A stretch of 64,000 nucleotides of DNA from Candidatus Ribeiella danica (GCA_016717335.1 JADKFS010000002.1:620001-684000); one strand, 5' to 3'. Shown: positions 17,313 through 25,746, numbered from the stretch's first letter. Translations and numbers: made by a program. Notes: generated from the sequence alone by a model not told the origin.

Positions 17313-18332
17313 CTAGTGGTTCGGCGACTCGCCGGCCGGCAGCGGCGTGGCGGAGCCGGCCTGCGCGGCCAGCCGGCGCGAGCGCAGCAGCGAGGCGACC
17401 ACCGCGACCGCCAGGATGCCCAGGACCACGCCCAGCGAGATCGCGGTCGGGATCTTGTACGAGACGCCCGTGAGCAGCGCGCTCGCGTCGGGCACCAGCA
17501 TCTTCACGCCGACGAACGTCAGCACCACCGACAGCCCCAGCTTGAGGTAGTGGAACTTATCCATCACCCCGGCCAGCAGGAAGTACAGCGAGCGCAGCCC
17601 CAGGATGGCGAACACGTTCGAGGTGTAGACGATGAACGGGTCCTGCGTCACCGCGAAGATCGCCGGGATCGAGTCGACCGCGAAGATCAGGTCGCTACTC
17701 TCGACCATCAGCAGCACCAGGAACAGCGGCGTGGCCATCAGCGTGCCGGCGCGCCGCACGAAGAAGCGCGATCCCTCGTACGCCGGCGTCACCGGCATGA
17801 TCCGCCGGAACAGCCGGATCAGCGGGTTGCTCTCGGGGTGAACCTCCTCGTTCTTGTGAAACGCCATCCGGACGCCGGTGAAGATCAGGAACGCGCCGAA
17901 GATCCACAGAATCCAGTGGAACTCCTTGATCAGCGCGGCGCCGACCAGGATCAGCGCCGCGCGCATCAGCAGCGCGCCCAGGATGCCCCAGAACAGCACG
18001 CGGTGCTGGTACTGCGCCGGCACGCTGAAGTAGGTGAAGATCAGCACGAACACGAAGATATTGTCGACGCTGAGCGACTTCTCGATCAGGTAGCCGGTGA
18101 AGAAGGAGAGCGCGGCGTCGCCGTTCGAGTAGGCGCTGGCCGGCGCCAGGCGATCCCAGAACAGGTAGATGCCCAAGTTGAACAGCATCGCCAGACCGAT
18201 CCAGACCACGCTCCAGGTGGTGGCCTCTTTGACCGAGACGGCGTGCGCCTTGCGGTGGAACACGCCCAGGTCGAGCGCGAGCATTGCCAGCACGAAGAGG
18301 TTGAAGCCGACCCACAGCCAGATGCTTCCCAT
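17313..18332 (-). CDS. TerC/Alx family membrane protein (probable manganese exporter)
   Basis: Integral membrane protein of 339 aa with about nine hydrophobic segments. It carries family motifs ALDLGVFHRKAH, GYLIEKSLSVDNIFVF and ESSDLIFAVDSIPAIFAVT, with the acidic residues thought to bind metal. TerC/Alx proteins are linked to Mn2+ efflux and membrane protein metalation. I chose ATG 18332 because AGGAG lies 10 nt upstream; ATG 18341 is a close alternative. The gene is preceded by a yybP-ykoY manganese riboswitch with its own promoter, which strongly supports a manganese role. Confidence 0.94.
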   Translation of the reverse strand: MGSIWLWVGFNLFVLAMLALDLGVFHRKAHAVSVKEATTWSVVWIGLAMLFNLGIYLFWDRLAPASAYSNGDAALSFFTGYLIEKSLSVDNIFVFVLIFTYFSVPAQYQHRVLFWGILGALLMRAALILVGAALIKEFHWILWIFGAFLIFTGVRMAFHKNEEVHPESNPLIRLFRRIMPVTPAYEGSRFFVRRAGTLMATPLFLVLLMVESSDLIFAVDSIPAIFAVTQDPFIVYTSNVFAILGLRSLYFLLAGVMDKFHYLKLGLSVVLTFVGVKMLVPDASALLTGVSYKIPTAISLGVVLGILAVAVVASLLRSRRLAAQAGSATPLPAGESPNH

Positions 18333-18367
18333 AACGTCCATACTCCTGTCCGCATAGACCGTGGGGC

Positions 18368-18415
18368 AAAAAAAAGGCGAGACCCCACGGCATCGAGTGT
18401 CGTGGTGGTCTCGCC
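18368..18415 (-). terminator. Intrinsic terminator of the manganese riboswitch
   Basis: On the minus strand GGCGAGACCACCACG (from 18415) pairs with CCGTGGGGTCTCGCC (to 18376) and is followed by eight Ts (18375-18368). The 5' arm is also the conserved GGCGAGACC end of the aptamer, so ligand binding would prevent the terminator from forming. Confidence 0.92.
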
Positions 18416-18530
18416 AGTAGTGTCTGGACACATGCAGCCGGCCGAGCGCAGCAGCTATGTTTCGAGCCGCTACCCTGTATTGACGACCGGCTGGCCCGCG
18501 TTGCGCGGGAGGCTACTCCCCAACCAAGGT
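18407..18530 (-). promoter_or_regulatory. yybP-ykoY manganese riboswitch aptamer
   Basis: Read on the minus strand, the leader contains GGGGAGTAGCC (18521-18511), a GC hairpin, GGTCGTCAATAC, CCGGCTG and a final GGCGAGACC (18415-18407). These match the conserved loops of Mn2+-sensing yybP-ykoY RNAs (RF00080). The GGGGAGUAG and GCGAGACC loops form the metal site in known structures. It lies directly in front of a TerC-family gene, the classic regulon member. The overlap with the terminator predicts an ON switch at high Mn2+. Confidence 0.93.
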
Positions 18531-18532
18531 GC

Positions 18533-18561
18533 ATCATACCAGACTGCACAGGATTTGTCAA
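18533..18561 (-). promoter_or_regulatory. Sigma-70 promoter of terC riboswitch transcript
   Basis: Minus-strand TTGACA (18561-18556) and TATGAT (18538-18533) are separated by 17 bp. The predicted start, near 18526, is just upstream of the aptamer. Confidence 0.88.
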
Positions 18562-18664
18562 GATCGTGATCGGCTCTCGCTCGCTTCTTCGAGCAGGCGC
18601 CGAGCTCGATCCGGCCCAAAGCGCCCGCGCGGATTGAACTGCAACTGTCATACCACCGGAGTAC

Positions 18665-18692
18665 TTGACACGCCGCTATTTGGTTCTATAAT
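18665..18692 (+). promoter_or_regulatory. Sigma-70 promoter of the L,D-transpeptidase gene
   Basis: Perfect TTGACA (18665-18670) and TATAAT (18687-18692) with 16 bp spacing lie 50 bp before the start codon. Confidence 0.88.
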
Positions 18693-18742
18693 CGGCAGTA
18701 TCAGCTACATGCCACTGTGAAGCCCTGAAATGAAGGTGTCCC

Positions 18743-19927
18743 ATGACGGCTCGGCTCTTTCGCGCCTGGCTCGCGCTGCTGGTCGTACTGGCCGGTCTTT
18801 CGGGCATCGCCACGGCGCGCGCGGACGGCGGCGCGCTGTACTTCCCCGCCACCGGGCACCACCTAACCGACGACCAGGGCTTCCTGAGCTTCTGGCGCAC
18901 GCACCAGGGTGAGCGGCTGCTGGGCTTCCCGATCGCCGAGGCTGCCAGCGCCGACGGCCTGACCGTACAGTACTTCGAGCGCGGGCGGCTGGAGCGGCCG
19001 GACGACTCCGGCGCCGACCAGATTCGCACCGGCCGGGTCGGCGCGGAGTACGCCGAGGCGCTCTGGAAGCGCTTCGCGCCGGCGCCGCCGCACAAGCCCG
19101 CCGCGGCCGAGCAGGTCTTCGACGCCACCGGCCACACGCTACGCGAGCCGTTCCTGGGCTTCTGGCGCGCGGCGGGCGGCCTGGAGTTCTTCGGGCCGCC
19201 GATCAGCGAGGCGATCTGGGAGATGACCGCGCAGGGCCGCCAGCAGGTGCAGTACTTCGAGCGGGCCCGGCTGGAGCGCGACCCACAGCTGGCCGGCACG
19301 CCCGACGAGGTGCGGGTTGGCGAGCTCGGGCGGGCGCTGGCGCTGCTGCGCGGCGTCGACGTCGCCCCGGTCGACAGCTGGGGCGCCGAGAGCTACGGCC
19401 CGAGCGCGCCCGCCGCGCCCGACGTGGCCGCGCTGGGCGCCGCGCCGCGGCTGGTCGTGCAGCCCACCTCCCCGCCGCCGGCCCAGCCGGCCGCACAGCC
19501 ACGCGCTCAGCCGGCCGCCCCCGCGCCACAGCCGCAGCCGGCCGAAAGCTCGGGCGGCGCCAAGCTGATCGTCGTCAACCTGAGCGACCAGTGGCTATAC
19601 GCCTACGAGGGCAAGCAGCAGGTCTTCGACGCGCCGGTCTCGACCGGGCGCGACGGGATGGAGACGCCCACCGGCACCTACTCGGTCTACGCCAAGCTCA
19701 AGGTCCAGACGATGGACGGCGTCACGGACGGCAAGCGCTGGGTGGTGCCGAACGTGCCGAACGTTATGTACATCAACGGCGGCGTGGCGCTGCACGGCAC
19801 CTACTGGCACAACCGCTTCGGCACCGGCGCGCGGCTGTCGCACGGCTGCGTCAACCTGCCGCTCGACGCCGCCGCCTGGCTGTACCGCTGGTCCCCCATG
19901 GGCACAACCGTGAAGGTGACGTACTGA
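18743..19927 (+). CDS. Secreted L,D-transpeptidase (YkuD domain)
   Basis: Exported cell-wall enzyme of 394 aa. It has a signal peptide (residues 1-27, cleavage after TARA). Two repeats of about 65 residues follow (LYFPATGHHLTDDQGFLSFW and VFDATGHTLREPFLGFW, each ending in VQYFERxRLER), resembling LGFP-type wall-binding repeats. A P/A/Q-rich linker (about 225-270) leads to the YkuD domain (about 275-394) with the catalytic motif HGTYWHNRFGTGARLSHGCVNL, in which Cys is the nucleophile. It probably forms 3-3 peptidoglycan crosslinks or attaches proteins or glycans. It is divergent from the terC riboswitch with a separate strong promoter. Confidence 0.93.
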   Translation: MTARLFRAWLALLVVLAGLSGIATARADGGALYFPATGHHLTDDQGFLSFWRTHQGERLLGFPIAEAASADGLTVQYFERGRLERPDDSGADQIRTGRVGAEYAEALWKRFAPAPPHKPAAAEQVFDATGHTLREPFLGFWRAAGGLEFFGPPISEAIWEMTAQGRQQVQYFERARLERDPQLAGTPDEVRVGELGRALALLRGVDVAPVDSWGAESYGPSAPAAPDVAALGAAPRLVVQPTSPPPAQPAAQPRAQPAAPAPQPQPAESSGGAKLIVVNLSDQWLYAYEGKQQVFDAPVSTGRDGMETPTGTYSVYAKLKVQTMDGVTDGKRWVVPNVPNVMYINGGVALHGTYWHNRFGTGARLSHGCVNLPLDAAAWLYRWSPMGTTVKVTY

Positions 19928-19962
19928 TGCCTCGCCTACGGCGAGGCGTCATAGCACAGCCG

Positions 19963-20365
19963 CACAGAGTGTGGCCGGCCCTCACCCCCGCCGCCCCCCT
20001 GCCGGGGCTCTCGCCCCTGGACCTCAAACTGATGCCGTCTCGCTCTATGCGCATGTGGCGCATGCCTGGCTGAATCCAGGCGCATCGGGATGGAACTGGT
20101 CCGGTGGAAATAGTGCTGGGCATGCGCCACGACGGATGAAGTCGAGGCGGCATTTCTTGCCGGAGGGGGGCCGGGGGAACCGGCGCGGGTTCCCCCGGGC
20201 GGGGGGCCGGGGGCGCAGCGCCCCGGAGAAAAGCTGACCAGGTGACCAGGTGACAAGGTGACCGGAGCCGGGGGCGCCCCGGAAAAGAGCTGGCGGCCGC
20301 CACCCGAACCGGCGTGGGCCCCCCGGGCGCCCGCTGGGTGCCGGGGGGCCGGGGGCGCAGCGCCC
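19963..20365 (-). repeat. GC-rich dispersed element, copy A
   Basis: The minus strand carries the shared core TCCGGCAAGAAATGCC, then TTCCATCCC and TGGATTCAGCCAGGCATGCG, and ends in GGTCCAGGGGCGAGAGCCCC. It is flanked by GGGGGCCGGGGGCGCAGCGCCCC tracts written here in shorter form as GCGCAGCGCC hairpins. An octamer run (GACCAGGT) is inserted at 20235-20263. Nothing else is visible in this 440 bp gap. Confidence 0.85.
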
Positions 20366-20368
20366 GCC

Positions 20369-21754
20369 TTAGCCGCTCTGCGGGATGAGCCGCAGCAGCA
20401 GCTCGTACTCGTCGTGAAAATCCTCGATGATCTGCGCGGGGTCGGGCACCAGGCCGGTGTCGCTGGCAACTCCGAGCGACACCCGCCCGTCGTAGCTCAT
20501 GATGCTCACGCCGAGCCCCAGCCGGCCCGACTGCGGCACCCAGAACATGATCTCGCGGATCGGCGCGCCGGCCAGGTAGATCGTCTCGCGCGGGCCAGGC
20601 ACGTTGGTCATCACCGCCGTGGCCTTGCTGCCGAAGATCGTCATCGCCAGCTTCTCGAGCTGCAGCGGCCCGGCGCCCATGACGTTCAGGATGCCGAACG
20701 TCACCAGCGCCTCGGGCGAGTCCTTGATCGCCTCCATGCGCTGCTTCAGGTCGAACAGCCGGTCGAGCGGATCGTCGGCGCCGACCGGCAGCGACAGGAA
20801 GATCAGGCCGAAGCGATTGCCCAGCGTCGGCGGCTCGTCCGGCGCGCGCAGGTTGACCGGCACCGCCGCGCGGATGTCTAGCCCATCGACGTTGTCGCCG
20901 TGGCTGATCAGGTAGCGCCGCAGGGCGCCGGTGACGGCCGCCAGCAGCACGTCGTTGACGGTGGCGCCCACCGCCCGGCCGATCGCCTTGATATCGTCGA
21001 GCGGCAGCGGCTGCGACCAGGCCGCGCGCTTCGCGACGCCCAGCTTGCCTTTGAAGGCCGTCTTCGGGTCGGGGCTCATGAGCAGCAGCCGGTTCAGCGC
21101 GTTCATGCTGCCGGCGCCCAGCTTGGCGGCCTCGGCCACGCGCGCCGGGTTCAGCAGCCCTTCGATCCCCTCGGCCAGCGCCCGCTCGGCCGTCCGCATC
21201 GTCGCGCCGATCGCGGCCGCCGGGCCGGCCGGGCGCTGCGCGGGGCGCCGGCCACAGTCATCCTCAGACGGCCAGGGCGCGTCGGGCGAGTCGTCGGTCA
21301 GCGAGAGCAGCACGCGCACGAGCGCGATGCCGTCGGCGATGCAGTGGTGCAGGCGCGCCAGCAGCACGCAGCCCGCGCCGTAGTTCTCGATCAGGTGATA
21401 CTGCCAGGGAGCCTTGGTAAAGTCGAGCGGCGTGCTCATCAGGTCGCTGACCAGATCCTCCAGCGCGGCCTGGTCGCCCGGCGCCGGCAGCGCAATCCGG
21501 TGGATGTGCGCGCTGAGCGTGAAGTTCGGATCGGGTGCCCAGCGCGCGGTGCCGCTCTCGATCACAACACGCTGACGAAAGCGCTCGAAGCAGAGCAGCC
21601 GATGCTCGATCGTCGCCCGCACTCGCTCGAAGCTCAGCGGCTGGTCGAAGATCAAGACCCCGGTGACCATCATAAGATTGGTCGGGTCTTCCATCCGCAG
21701 CCAGGCGTTGTCGACGGGGGCGAGCGGCTCCAATCGTCGGCCATTCGACGGCAT
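20369..21754 (-). CDS. WS/DGAT-family acyltransferase
   Basis: Wax ester synthase/diacylglycerol acyltransferase-type protein of 461 aa. The catalytic motif HHCIADG is at residues 136-142 (HHxxxDG) and the N-terminus LAPVDNAWLRMEDPTNLMMV is typical. The C-terminal half has the family block SKATAVMTNVPGPRETIYLAG. The enzyme would transfer acyl groups from acyl-CoA to fatty alcohols or diacylglycerol to make storage lipids. It lies about 75 bp downstream of a PlsC-like acyltransferase gene on the same strand, with a hairpin between, so the two probably work together in neutral-lipid synthesis. The acceptor is not decidable from sequence. Confidence 0.92.
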   Translation of the reverse strand: MPSNGRRLEPLAPVDNAWLRMEDPTNLMMVTGVLIFDQPLSFERVRATIEHRLLCFERFRQRVVIESGTARWAPDPNFTLSAHIHRIALPAPGDQAALEDLVSDLMSTPLDFTKAPWQYHLIENYGAGCVLLARLHHCIADGIALVRVLLSLTDDSPDAPWPSEDDCGRRPAQRPAGPAAAIGATMRTAERALAEGIEGLLNPARVAEAAKLGAGSMNALNRLLLMSPDPKTAFKGKLGVAKRAAWSQPLPLDDIKAIGRAVGATVNDVLLAAVTGALRRYLISHGDNVDGLDIRAAVPVNLRAPDEPPTLGNRFGLIFLSLPVGADDPLDRLFDLKQRMEAIKDSPEALVTFGILNVMGAGPLQLEKLAMTIFGSKATAVMTNVPGPRETIYLAGAPIREIMFWVPQSGRLGLGVSIMSYDGRVSLGVASDTGLVPDPAQIIEDFHDEYELLLRLIPQSG

Positions 21755-21773
21755 GAGATCTCCTCACTCAGAA

Positions 21774-21808
21774 GAGGTCTGGAGGGGCCTGTGACCCCTC
21801 CAGACCTC
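21774..21808. terminator. Perfect hairpin between the two acyltransferase genes
   Basis: 14 bp arms GAGGTCTGGAGGGG and CCCCTCCAGACCTC with a 7 nt loop. It is part of a family of similar hairpins in the window and may partly uncouple the two genes. Confidence 0.65.
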
Positions 21809-21829
21809 ACAGCAAAAGAACGAAGTCGC

Positions 21830-23287
21830 CTACCCTTTGAACACCGACTTCCGCGCGGCCAGCCGCTCGTCGAGCAGCGCCTGGATGCGCTCGCGGACCT
21901 GGTCGGTCAGCCGCGACACAGCCTGCGGGTCGTCGGCGGCCTCGGGCCGGTACTCCGCCGTCGAGATCGGCTCGCCGAACGTGATCGTCCACTTGCTCGG
22001 CAGCGGCAGCAGGCCGAGCGGGCCGAGCCACGGGAACAGTGGGGTGATCGGGAAGTACGGCAGCCGCAGCATCTGCGCCAGCGGCTCGGCGTTGGCCAGC
22101 ATCGGGTAGGTCTCCTCCGAGCCAACCACGGCGATCGGCACGACCGGCGCGCTGGCGCGGATCGCCACCCCGACCGACCCGCCGCGCCGGAAGCGCTGCA
22201 GCTTGTAGCGATTTCGGAACAGCTTGCCCAGGCCGTTGACCCCCTCCGGGAACACGCAGACCAGCTGGTCCTCCTGCAGCAGCCGCACCGCGTTCTCGGG
22301 CGTGTCGTGGACCTGGCCGAAGGCCGACAGCAGCGAGCCGATGCCCGGCAGCGCGCGGAACGCGCTCGGGTAGAGCGTGCGGATCACGCGCGGTTCGGAG
22401 TGGTCCTCCATCACAGCCGTCGCGATCATCACGGCGTCCCAGGGCAGCACGCCGCCGTGGTTCGAGACCAGCAGCGCGCGCCCCTCGCTCGGCACGTTCT
22501 CCAGGCCCTCGACGCTGACGCGCCAGTAGGTCCGGTACAGGAAGCTGCTCAGCGGCCGCACCAGATCGATCAGCTCCGCGTCCATGCCATAGGCGTCGGT
22601 GGTGTACTCACCGCGCATGCGGCGCTGGATCAGCGCGGTGGTCTCGTCGATCTGGTAGCGCAGCACCATACCGATGCCGCGCCAGAAGTCGGCGGAGAGG
22701 TAGTCGCTGCTGATGTTCTCGCGGATCATGCCGATCGCGCGCTGGGCCGCGCTCGACGGCATGCGCAGCAGGTTCTCGCGGATCAGCTGCAGCACGCCGG
22801 CCGCCAGGTCGCGCTGCTCGGCCGGCCCGCCGGTCTGGTTGCGAATCTCGACCTCGAGCTCCTGCACCGCCGCCGCCACCTGGTCGAGCTCGGAGACATT
22901 CCGAATCCCCACCTCGACCGCCGGCTCCGCCGGCGCCTCGGCCGCGCCGCCGACATCCAGCTCCTCCACCGTCTGCTCGACCGCCGGCTCCTCCGGCGCC
23001 TGCGCTGCGCTGCCCATCTCCAGCTCCTCCGCCGTCTGCTCGACCTCCAGCTCCACCGGCGCCTCGGCCGAGCTGCCCACCAGAGTCACGGCCTCGCTCG
23101 GCACGGCGCTGCTCGCGCCCGCGAGCGCGGCGTGGACCCGGCAGTAGCGCTGGCCGTCGAGCGGGCGATTGCGGCACGGCTGCCCGTTCCGCGTCATTGC
23201 CTCGCAGTGGGGCTCGGGGAACGCGCTCGCCGGCAGATCGATCACCGGCGGCTCGATTGGCGTTATACCATTCTTCTGCTCGCTCAC
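21830..23287 (-). CDS. PlsC-type lysophospholipid/glycerolipid acyltransferase with N-terminal Cys/His module
   Basis: 485 aa, starting at GTG 23287 with GAGAGG upstream. The C-terminal acyltransferase domain (about 260-475) has SNHGGVLPWD (NH at 276-277, D284), with the wider H-to-D spacing seen in MGAT-like members, and FPEG at 346-349. The N-terminus has an unusual CEAMTRNGQPCRNRP...YCRVH module (residues 28-52), a possible metal-binding mini-domain. It is followed by two E/A/P-rich repeats (about 77-125, EQTAEELEMGSAAQAPEEPA and EQTVEELDVGGAAEAPAEPA). It is likely to acylate a glycerolipid feeding the adjacent WS/DGAT enzyme. Confidence 0.88.
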   Translation of the reverse strand: MSEQKNGITPIEPPVIDLPASAFPEPHCEAMTRNGQPCRNRPLDGQRYCRVHAALAGASSAVPSEAVTLVGSSAEAPVELEVEQTAEELEMGSAAQAPEEPAVEQTVEELDVGGAAEAPAEPAVEVGIRNVSELDQVAAAVQELEVEIRNQTGGPAEQRDLAAGVLQLIRENLLRMPSSAAQRAIGMIRENISSDYLSADFWRGIGMVLRYQIDETTALIQRRMRGEYTTDAYGMDAELIDLVRPLSSFLYRTYWRVSVEGLENVPSEGRALLVSNHGGVLPWDAVMIATAVMEDHSEPRVIRTLYPSAFRALPGIGSLLSAFGQVHDTPENAVRLLQEDQLVCVFPEGVNGLGKLFRNRYKLQRFRRGGSVGVAIRASAPVVPIAVVGSEETYPMLANAEPLAQMLRLPYFPITPLFPWLGPLGLLPLPSKWTITFGEPISTAEYRPEAADDPQAVSRLTDQVRERIQALLDERLAARKSVFKG

Positions 23288-23394
23288 ACGTACCTCTCGT
23301 TACAATCGCAGGTCGCTCGTGAACGGCAGGCGCGTGCCTCTCGGTTCACCCCGGCGACGTGCGATGCGCGATATTCAGCGGAAGGGCCTCGCGA

Positions 23395-23784
23395 TCAGGC
23401 ATAGGTCGCGAGGTTCTCGCGCAGCCAGCGCTCCAGCCCCTCCCGGTCCAGATCCGACAGATTGACCGACCGCACCAGCCAGAACAGCTCGGCCTCGCTC
23501 ACATCGCCCAGGCTGCTGCCGTTGATCGCAAGAAACCGCATCAGCGCCAGGAGCGCGGTCACCTCGTTGGCGCCGAGAAACGGGCGGCTCTTGATCAGCA
23601 AGAAAGTCAGCGCGGCGGCCTTGCTGGGGAGATCGGGGTACAGCTCGGCGCCAAACATGAACAGGCGCGGGGCTTCGAGCGCGATGGACAGCCGGTCCTG
23701 GCTGGCGACTCCCAGCCGCCCGCCGTAGCGCGTCGCCGCATAGGCGTGCAGGTCGAGCACTTCGTCTGTGGTCAGGTAGTTCAT
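23395..23784 (-). CDS. Doc/Fic-family toxin-like protein with degenerate active site
   Basis: 129 aa. The overall pattern follows Doc (death-on-curing): LTTDEVLDLHAYAATRYGG, then ALEAPRLFMFGAELYPDLPS and KAAALTFLLIKSRPF. In Doc the active loop reads HxFxxANKRTAL. Here residues 67-78 read RPFLGANEVTAL, so the catalytic His is Arg 67 and the Lys/Arg pair is Glu 74/Val 75. The kinase activity of Doc is therefore unlikely to be retained in canonical form. It lies downstream of a 71 aa antitoxin-sized gene, as in phd-doc operons. It may be an inactivated toxin, a regulator or a changed-function member. Confidence 0.8.
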   Translation of the reverse strand: MNYLTTDEVLDLHAYAATRYGGRLGVASQDRLSIALEAPRLFMFGAELYPDLPSKAAALTFLLIKSRPFLGANEVTALLALMRFLAINGSSLGDVSEAELFWLVRSVNLSDLDREGLERWLRENLATYA

Positions 23785-23867
23785 AACATTGCAGATTGCA
23801 GACTGCAGATTGTAGATTGCAGCAGTGCAAGCTTAATCTGCAGTCTACGATCTACGATCTACAATCG
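23785..23867. repeat. Inverted heptamer-repeat element between antitoxin-like and Doc-like genes
   Basis: Units of ATTGCAG/ATTGTAG on the left face ATCTGCAG/ATCTACGATCTACAAT on the right, so the stretch could fold into a long hairpin. The same element type is at 27850-27963 and 58490-58560. Confidence 0.8.
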
Positions 23868-24083
23868 TTAGATCCCGGTCAGCTCGCGAAAGATCTTGTC
23901 GTACTTATCGCTGACGCCGCGAGCCCACTCGCGCAGCTGCGGGCTCACCGGGCGGCGCAGCAGCACCTCGCGGTCGGTGAAGATCAGCTCGACCAGCTCC
24001 TCGTCGCCAAGATTGACGGCGCGCAGCCAGCCCTGCACCACCTCGGGCAAGTTCTCACGCTCGATCGTAAACGAACGGGGCAT
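23868..24083 (-). CDS. Small antitoxin-like protein upstream of Doc-like gene
   Basis: 71 aa with an AGGAG site 8 nt before ATG 24083. The first part (FTIERENLPEVVQGWLRAVN) may form a beta-helix DNA-binding or dimer unit; the rest is charged and helical (SPQLREWARGVSDKYDKIFR). I do not recognise a named family with certainty. Its size, position and order (small gene first, Doc-like gene second) match Phd/AbrB-type antitoxin modules. The intervening 83 bp is a heptamer hairpin element, which is unusual for a tightly coupled pair. Confidence 0.6.
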   Translation of the reverse strand: MPRSFTIERENLPEVVQGWLRAVNLGDEELVELIFTDREVLLRRPVSPQLREWARGVSDKYDKIFRELTGI

Positions 24084-24276
24084 ACACTAGCTCCTATTAT
24101 CGGCTATGAGCCCAGCGTTTTGAGTTAAGACTTGGTGGCGCTACGTTAGCTTGGCTCTACCGAGCGTAGCAGGTCGCAGGCCGACGCGCTCCTGCCGGGC
24201 GATCGCTCAATGGCGATCGGCGTCTGCAAGGTGGGTGGTCGCGCGGCCCCACCTGCAGGAAGGTGGCGCGCCGCGC

Positions 24277-25746
24277 TCAGTCGAGCTGGCGCAGGTGCGG
24301 GAACAGCACCACCTCGCGGATCGTCGCCTGGTCGGTAAACAGCATCACGACACGGTCGACGCCAATGCCCAGCCCGCCGGTCGGCGGCATGCCATACATC
24401 AGCGCGTTCAGGTAGTCGAGGTCCATCTGCTGGGCCTCGTCGTCGCCGGCGGCGTAGGCGCGACCCTGATCGAGGAAGCGCTGCTCCTGGTCGAGCGGGT
24501 CGTTCAGCTCGCTGAAGGCGTTGCCCAGCTCCATCCCGGCGACGATCGGCTCGAAGCGCTCGGTCAGCAGCGGCTGGTCGATCCGCTTCTTGGCCAGCGG
24601 CGAGAGCGGCACCGGGTGATCGATGATAAAGGTCGGCTGGATCAGCAGCGGCTGGACGCACTCGCTGAACAGCTCGTCGACCTGCTTGCCCCAGCTGGGC
24701 TTCGTATCGACCTTGAGGCCGGCTGCGCGGATGGCGGCCTGCAGCGGCTCCAGCTCGGTGATCTGCATGATGTCGATGCCGGTGCGCTCGACGATCGCCT
24801 CGGGGATCGAGACACGCTGCCAGTCCGGGCCGAAGTCGATCGTGTAGCCCTGGAAGGTGACGGTGGTGCTGCCGCAGACCTCGATCGCGATGAAGCGGAG
24901 CATCTGCTCGACCAGCCGCATGACGTCGTTGTAGTCGGCGTAGGCCTGGTAGCACTCCATCATCGTGAACTCGGTGTTGTGGGTGCGGTCCACGCCCTCG
25001 TTGCGGAAGTCCTTGCCGATCTCGTATACGCGGCCCATGTTGCCGACGATCAGGCGCTTGAGGTACAGCTCGTCGGCGATCCGCAGGTAGAGATCCTGGT
25101 GGAGCTGGTTATGGTGCGTCACGAACGGCCGGGCCGAGGCGCCGCCGTAGATCGGTTGGAGTGCCGGAGTCTCGACCTCGATGAAGCCGCGGTCGTCGAG
25201 GAAGCGGCGCATGGCCGTGATGATCCGCGCGCGCGTGCGGAAGACCTGGCGCACCTCGTCGTTGACGATCAGGTCGAGGTAGCGCTCGCGCAGCCGCGCC
25301 TCGACGTCGGTCAGGCCGTGCCACTTCTCGGGCGGCGGGTTGAGCGCCTTTGCCAGCACGGCCATCCGCTCCACGAAGATCGAGGGCTCGCCGGTCTTAG
25401 TGCGGCGCAGCGATCCGGACACCTCGATGATATCGAAGGTGTCCAGGTCGTCGCGAAAGCGGCCGAACCACTCGTCGCCGAGGTCGGCCTTGCTGATCCA
25501 GAGCTGGATCGTGCCGCTCTCGTCCTGGATGTGTGCGAAGGCCAGCTTGCCCATGATCCGGCGCGCGCCCATGACCCGGCCGGCCAGCGTCACCGGCTCG
25601 GCACGCTCGGCCAGGCGATCGAAGTCGGCCAGTGCGGCGGCAATCGGGTGGGTGCGCGTGGAGCGTGGTGGATACGGGTCGATCCCGGCGGCGCGCAGCC
25701 GCTCGAGCTTCGCCAGGCGCTGCTGTTGGAGTTCGTTAAGTTCCAT
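24277..25746 (-). CDS. lysS: Lysyl-tRNA synthetase, class II
   Basis: Charges tRNA-Lys with lysine in the cytoplasm. 489 aa, the usual length. The N-terminal OB-fold anticodon domain (about 50-150) includes VTLAGRVMGARRIMGKLAFA. The class II catalytic core has motif 1 (FLDDRGFIEVETPALQPIYGG), motif 2 (VYEIGKDFRNEGVDRTHNTE, followed by EFTMMECYQAYADY) and motif 3 (GGLGIGVDRVVMLFTDQ). It is downstream of greA on the same strand, an arrangement also seen in other bacteria. About 200 bp of heptamer repeats separates them. The 190 bp after the stop contains only small hairpins. Confidence 0.98.
   Translation of the reverse strand: MELNELQQQRLAKLERLRAAGIDPYPPRSTRTHPIAAALADFDRLAERAEPVTLAGRVMGARRIMGKLAFAHIQDESGTIQLWISKADLGDEWFGRFRDDLDTFDIIEVSGSLRRTKTGEPSIFVERMAVLAKALNPPPEKWHGLTDVEARLRERYLDLIVNDEVRQVFRTRARIITAMRRFLDDRGFIEVETPALQPIYGGASARPFVTHHNQLHQDLYLRIADELYLKRLIVGNMGRVYEIGKDFRNEGVDRTHNTEFTMMECYQAYADYNDVMRLVEQMLRFIAIEVCGSTTVTFQGYTIDFGPDWQRVSIPEAIVERTGIDIMQITELEPLQAAIRAAGLKVDTKPSWGKQVDELFSECVQPLLIQPTFIIDHPVPLSPLAKKRIDQPLLTERFEPIVAGMELGNAFSELNDPLDQEQRFLDQGRAYAAGDDEAQQMDLDYLNALMYGMPPTGGLGIGVDRVVMLFTDQATIREVVLFPHLRQLD

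Noticed and set aside
20900..23404. An 834-codon open frame on the plus strand opposite the two acyltransferase genes
   Set aside because: It is antisense to well-supported WS/DGAT and PlsC genes, has arginine- and glutamine-rich low-complexity sequence and no family motif. Very high GC content makes long spurious frames common.
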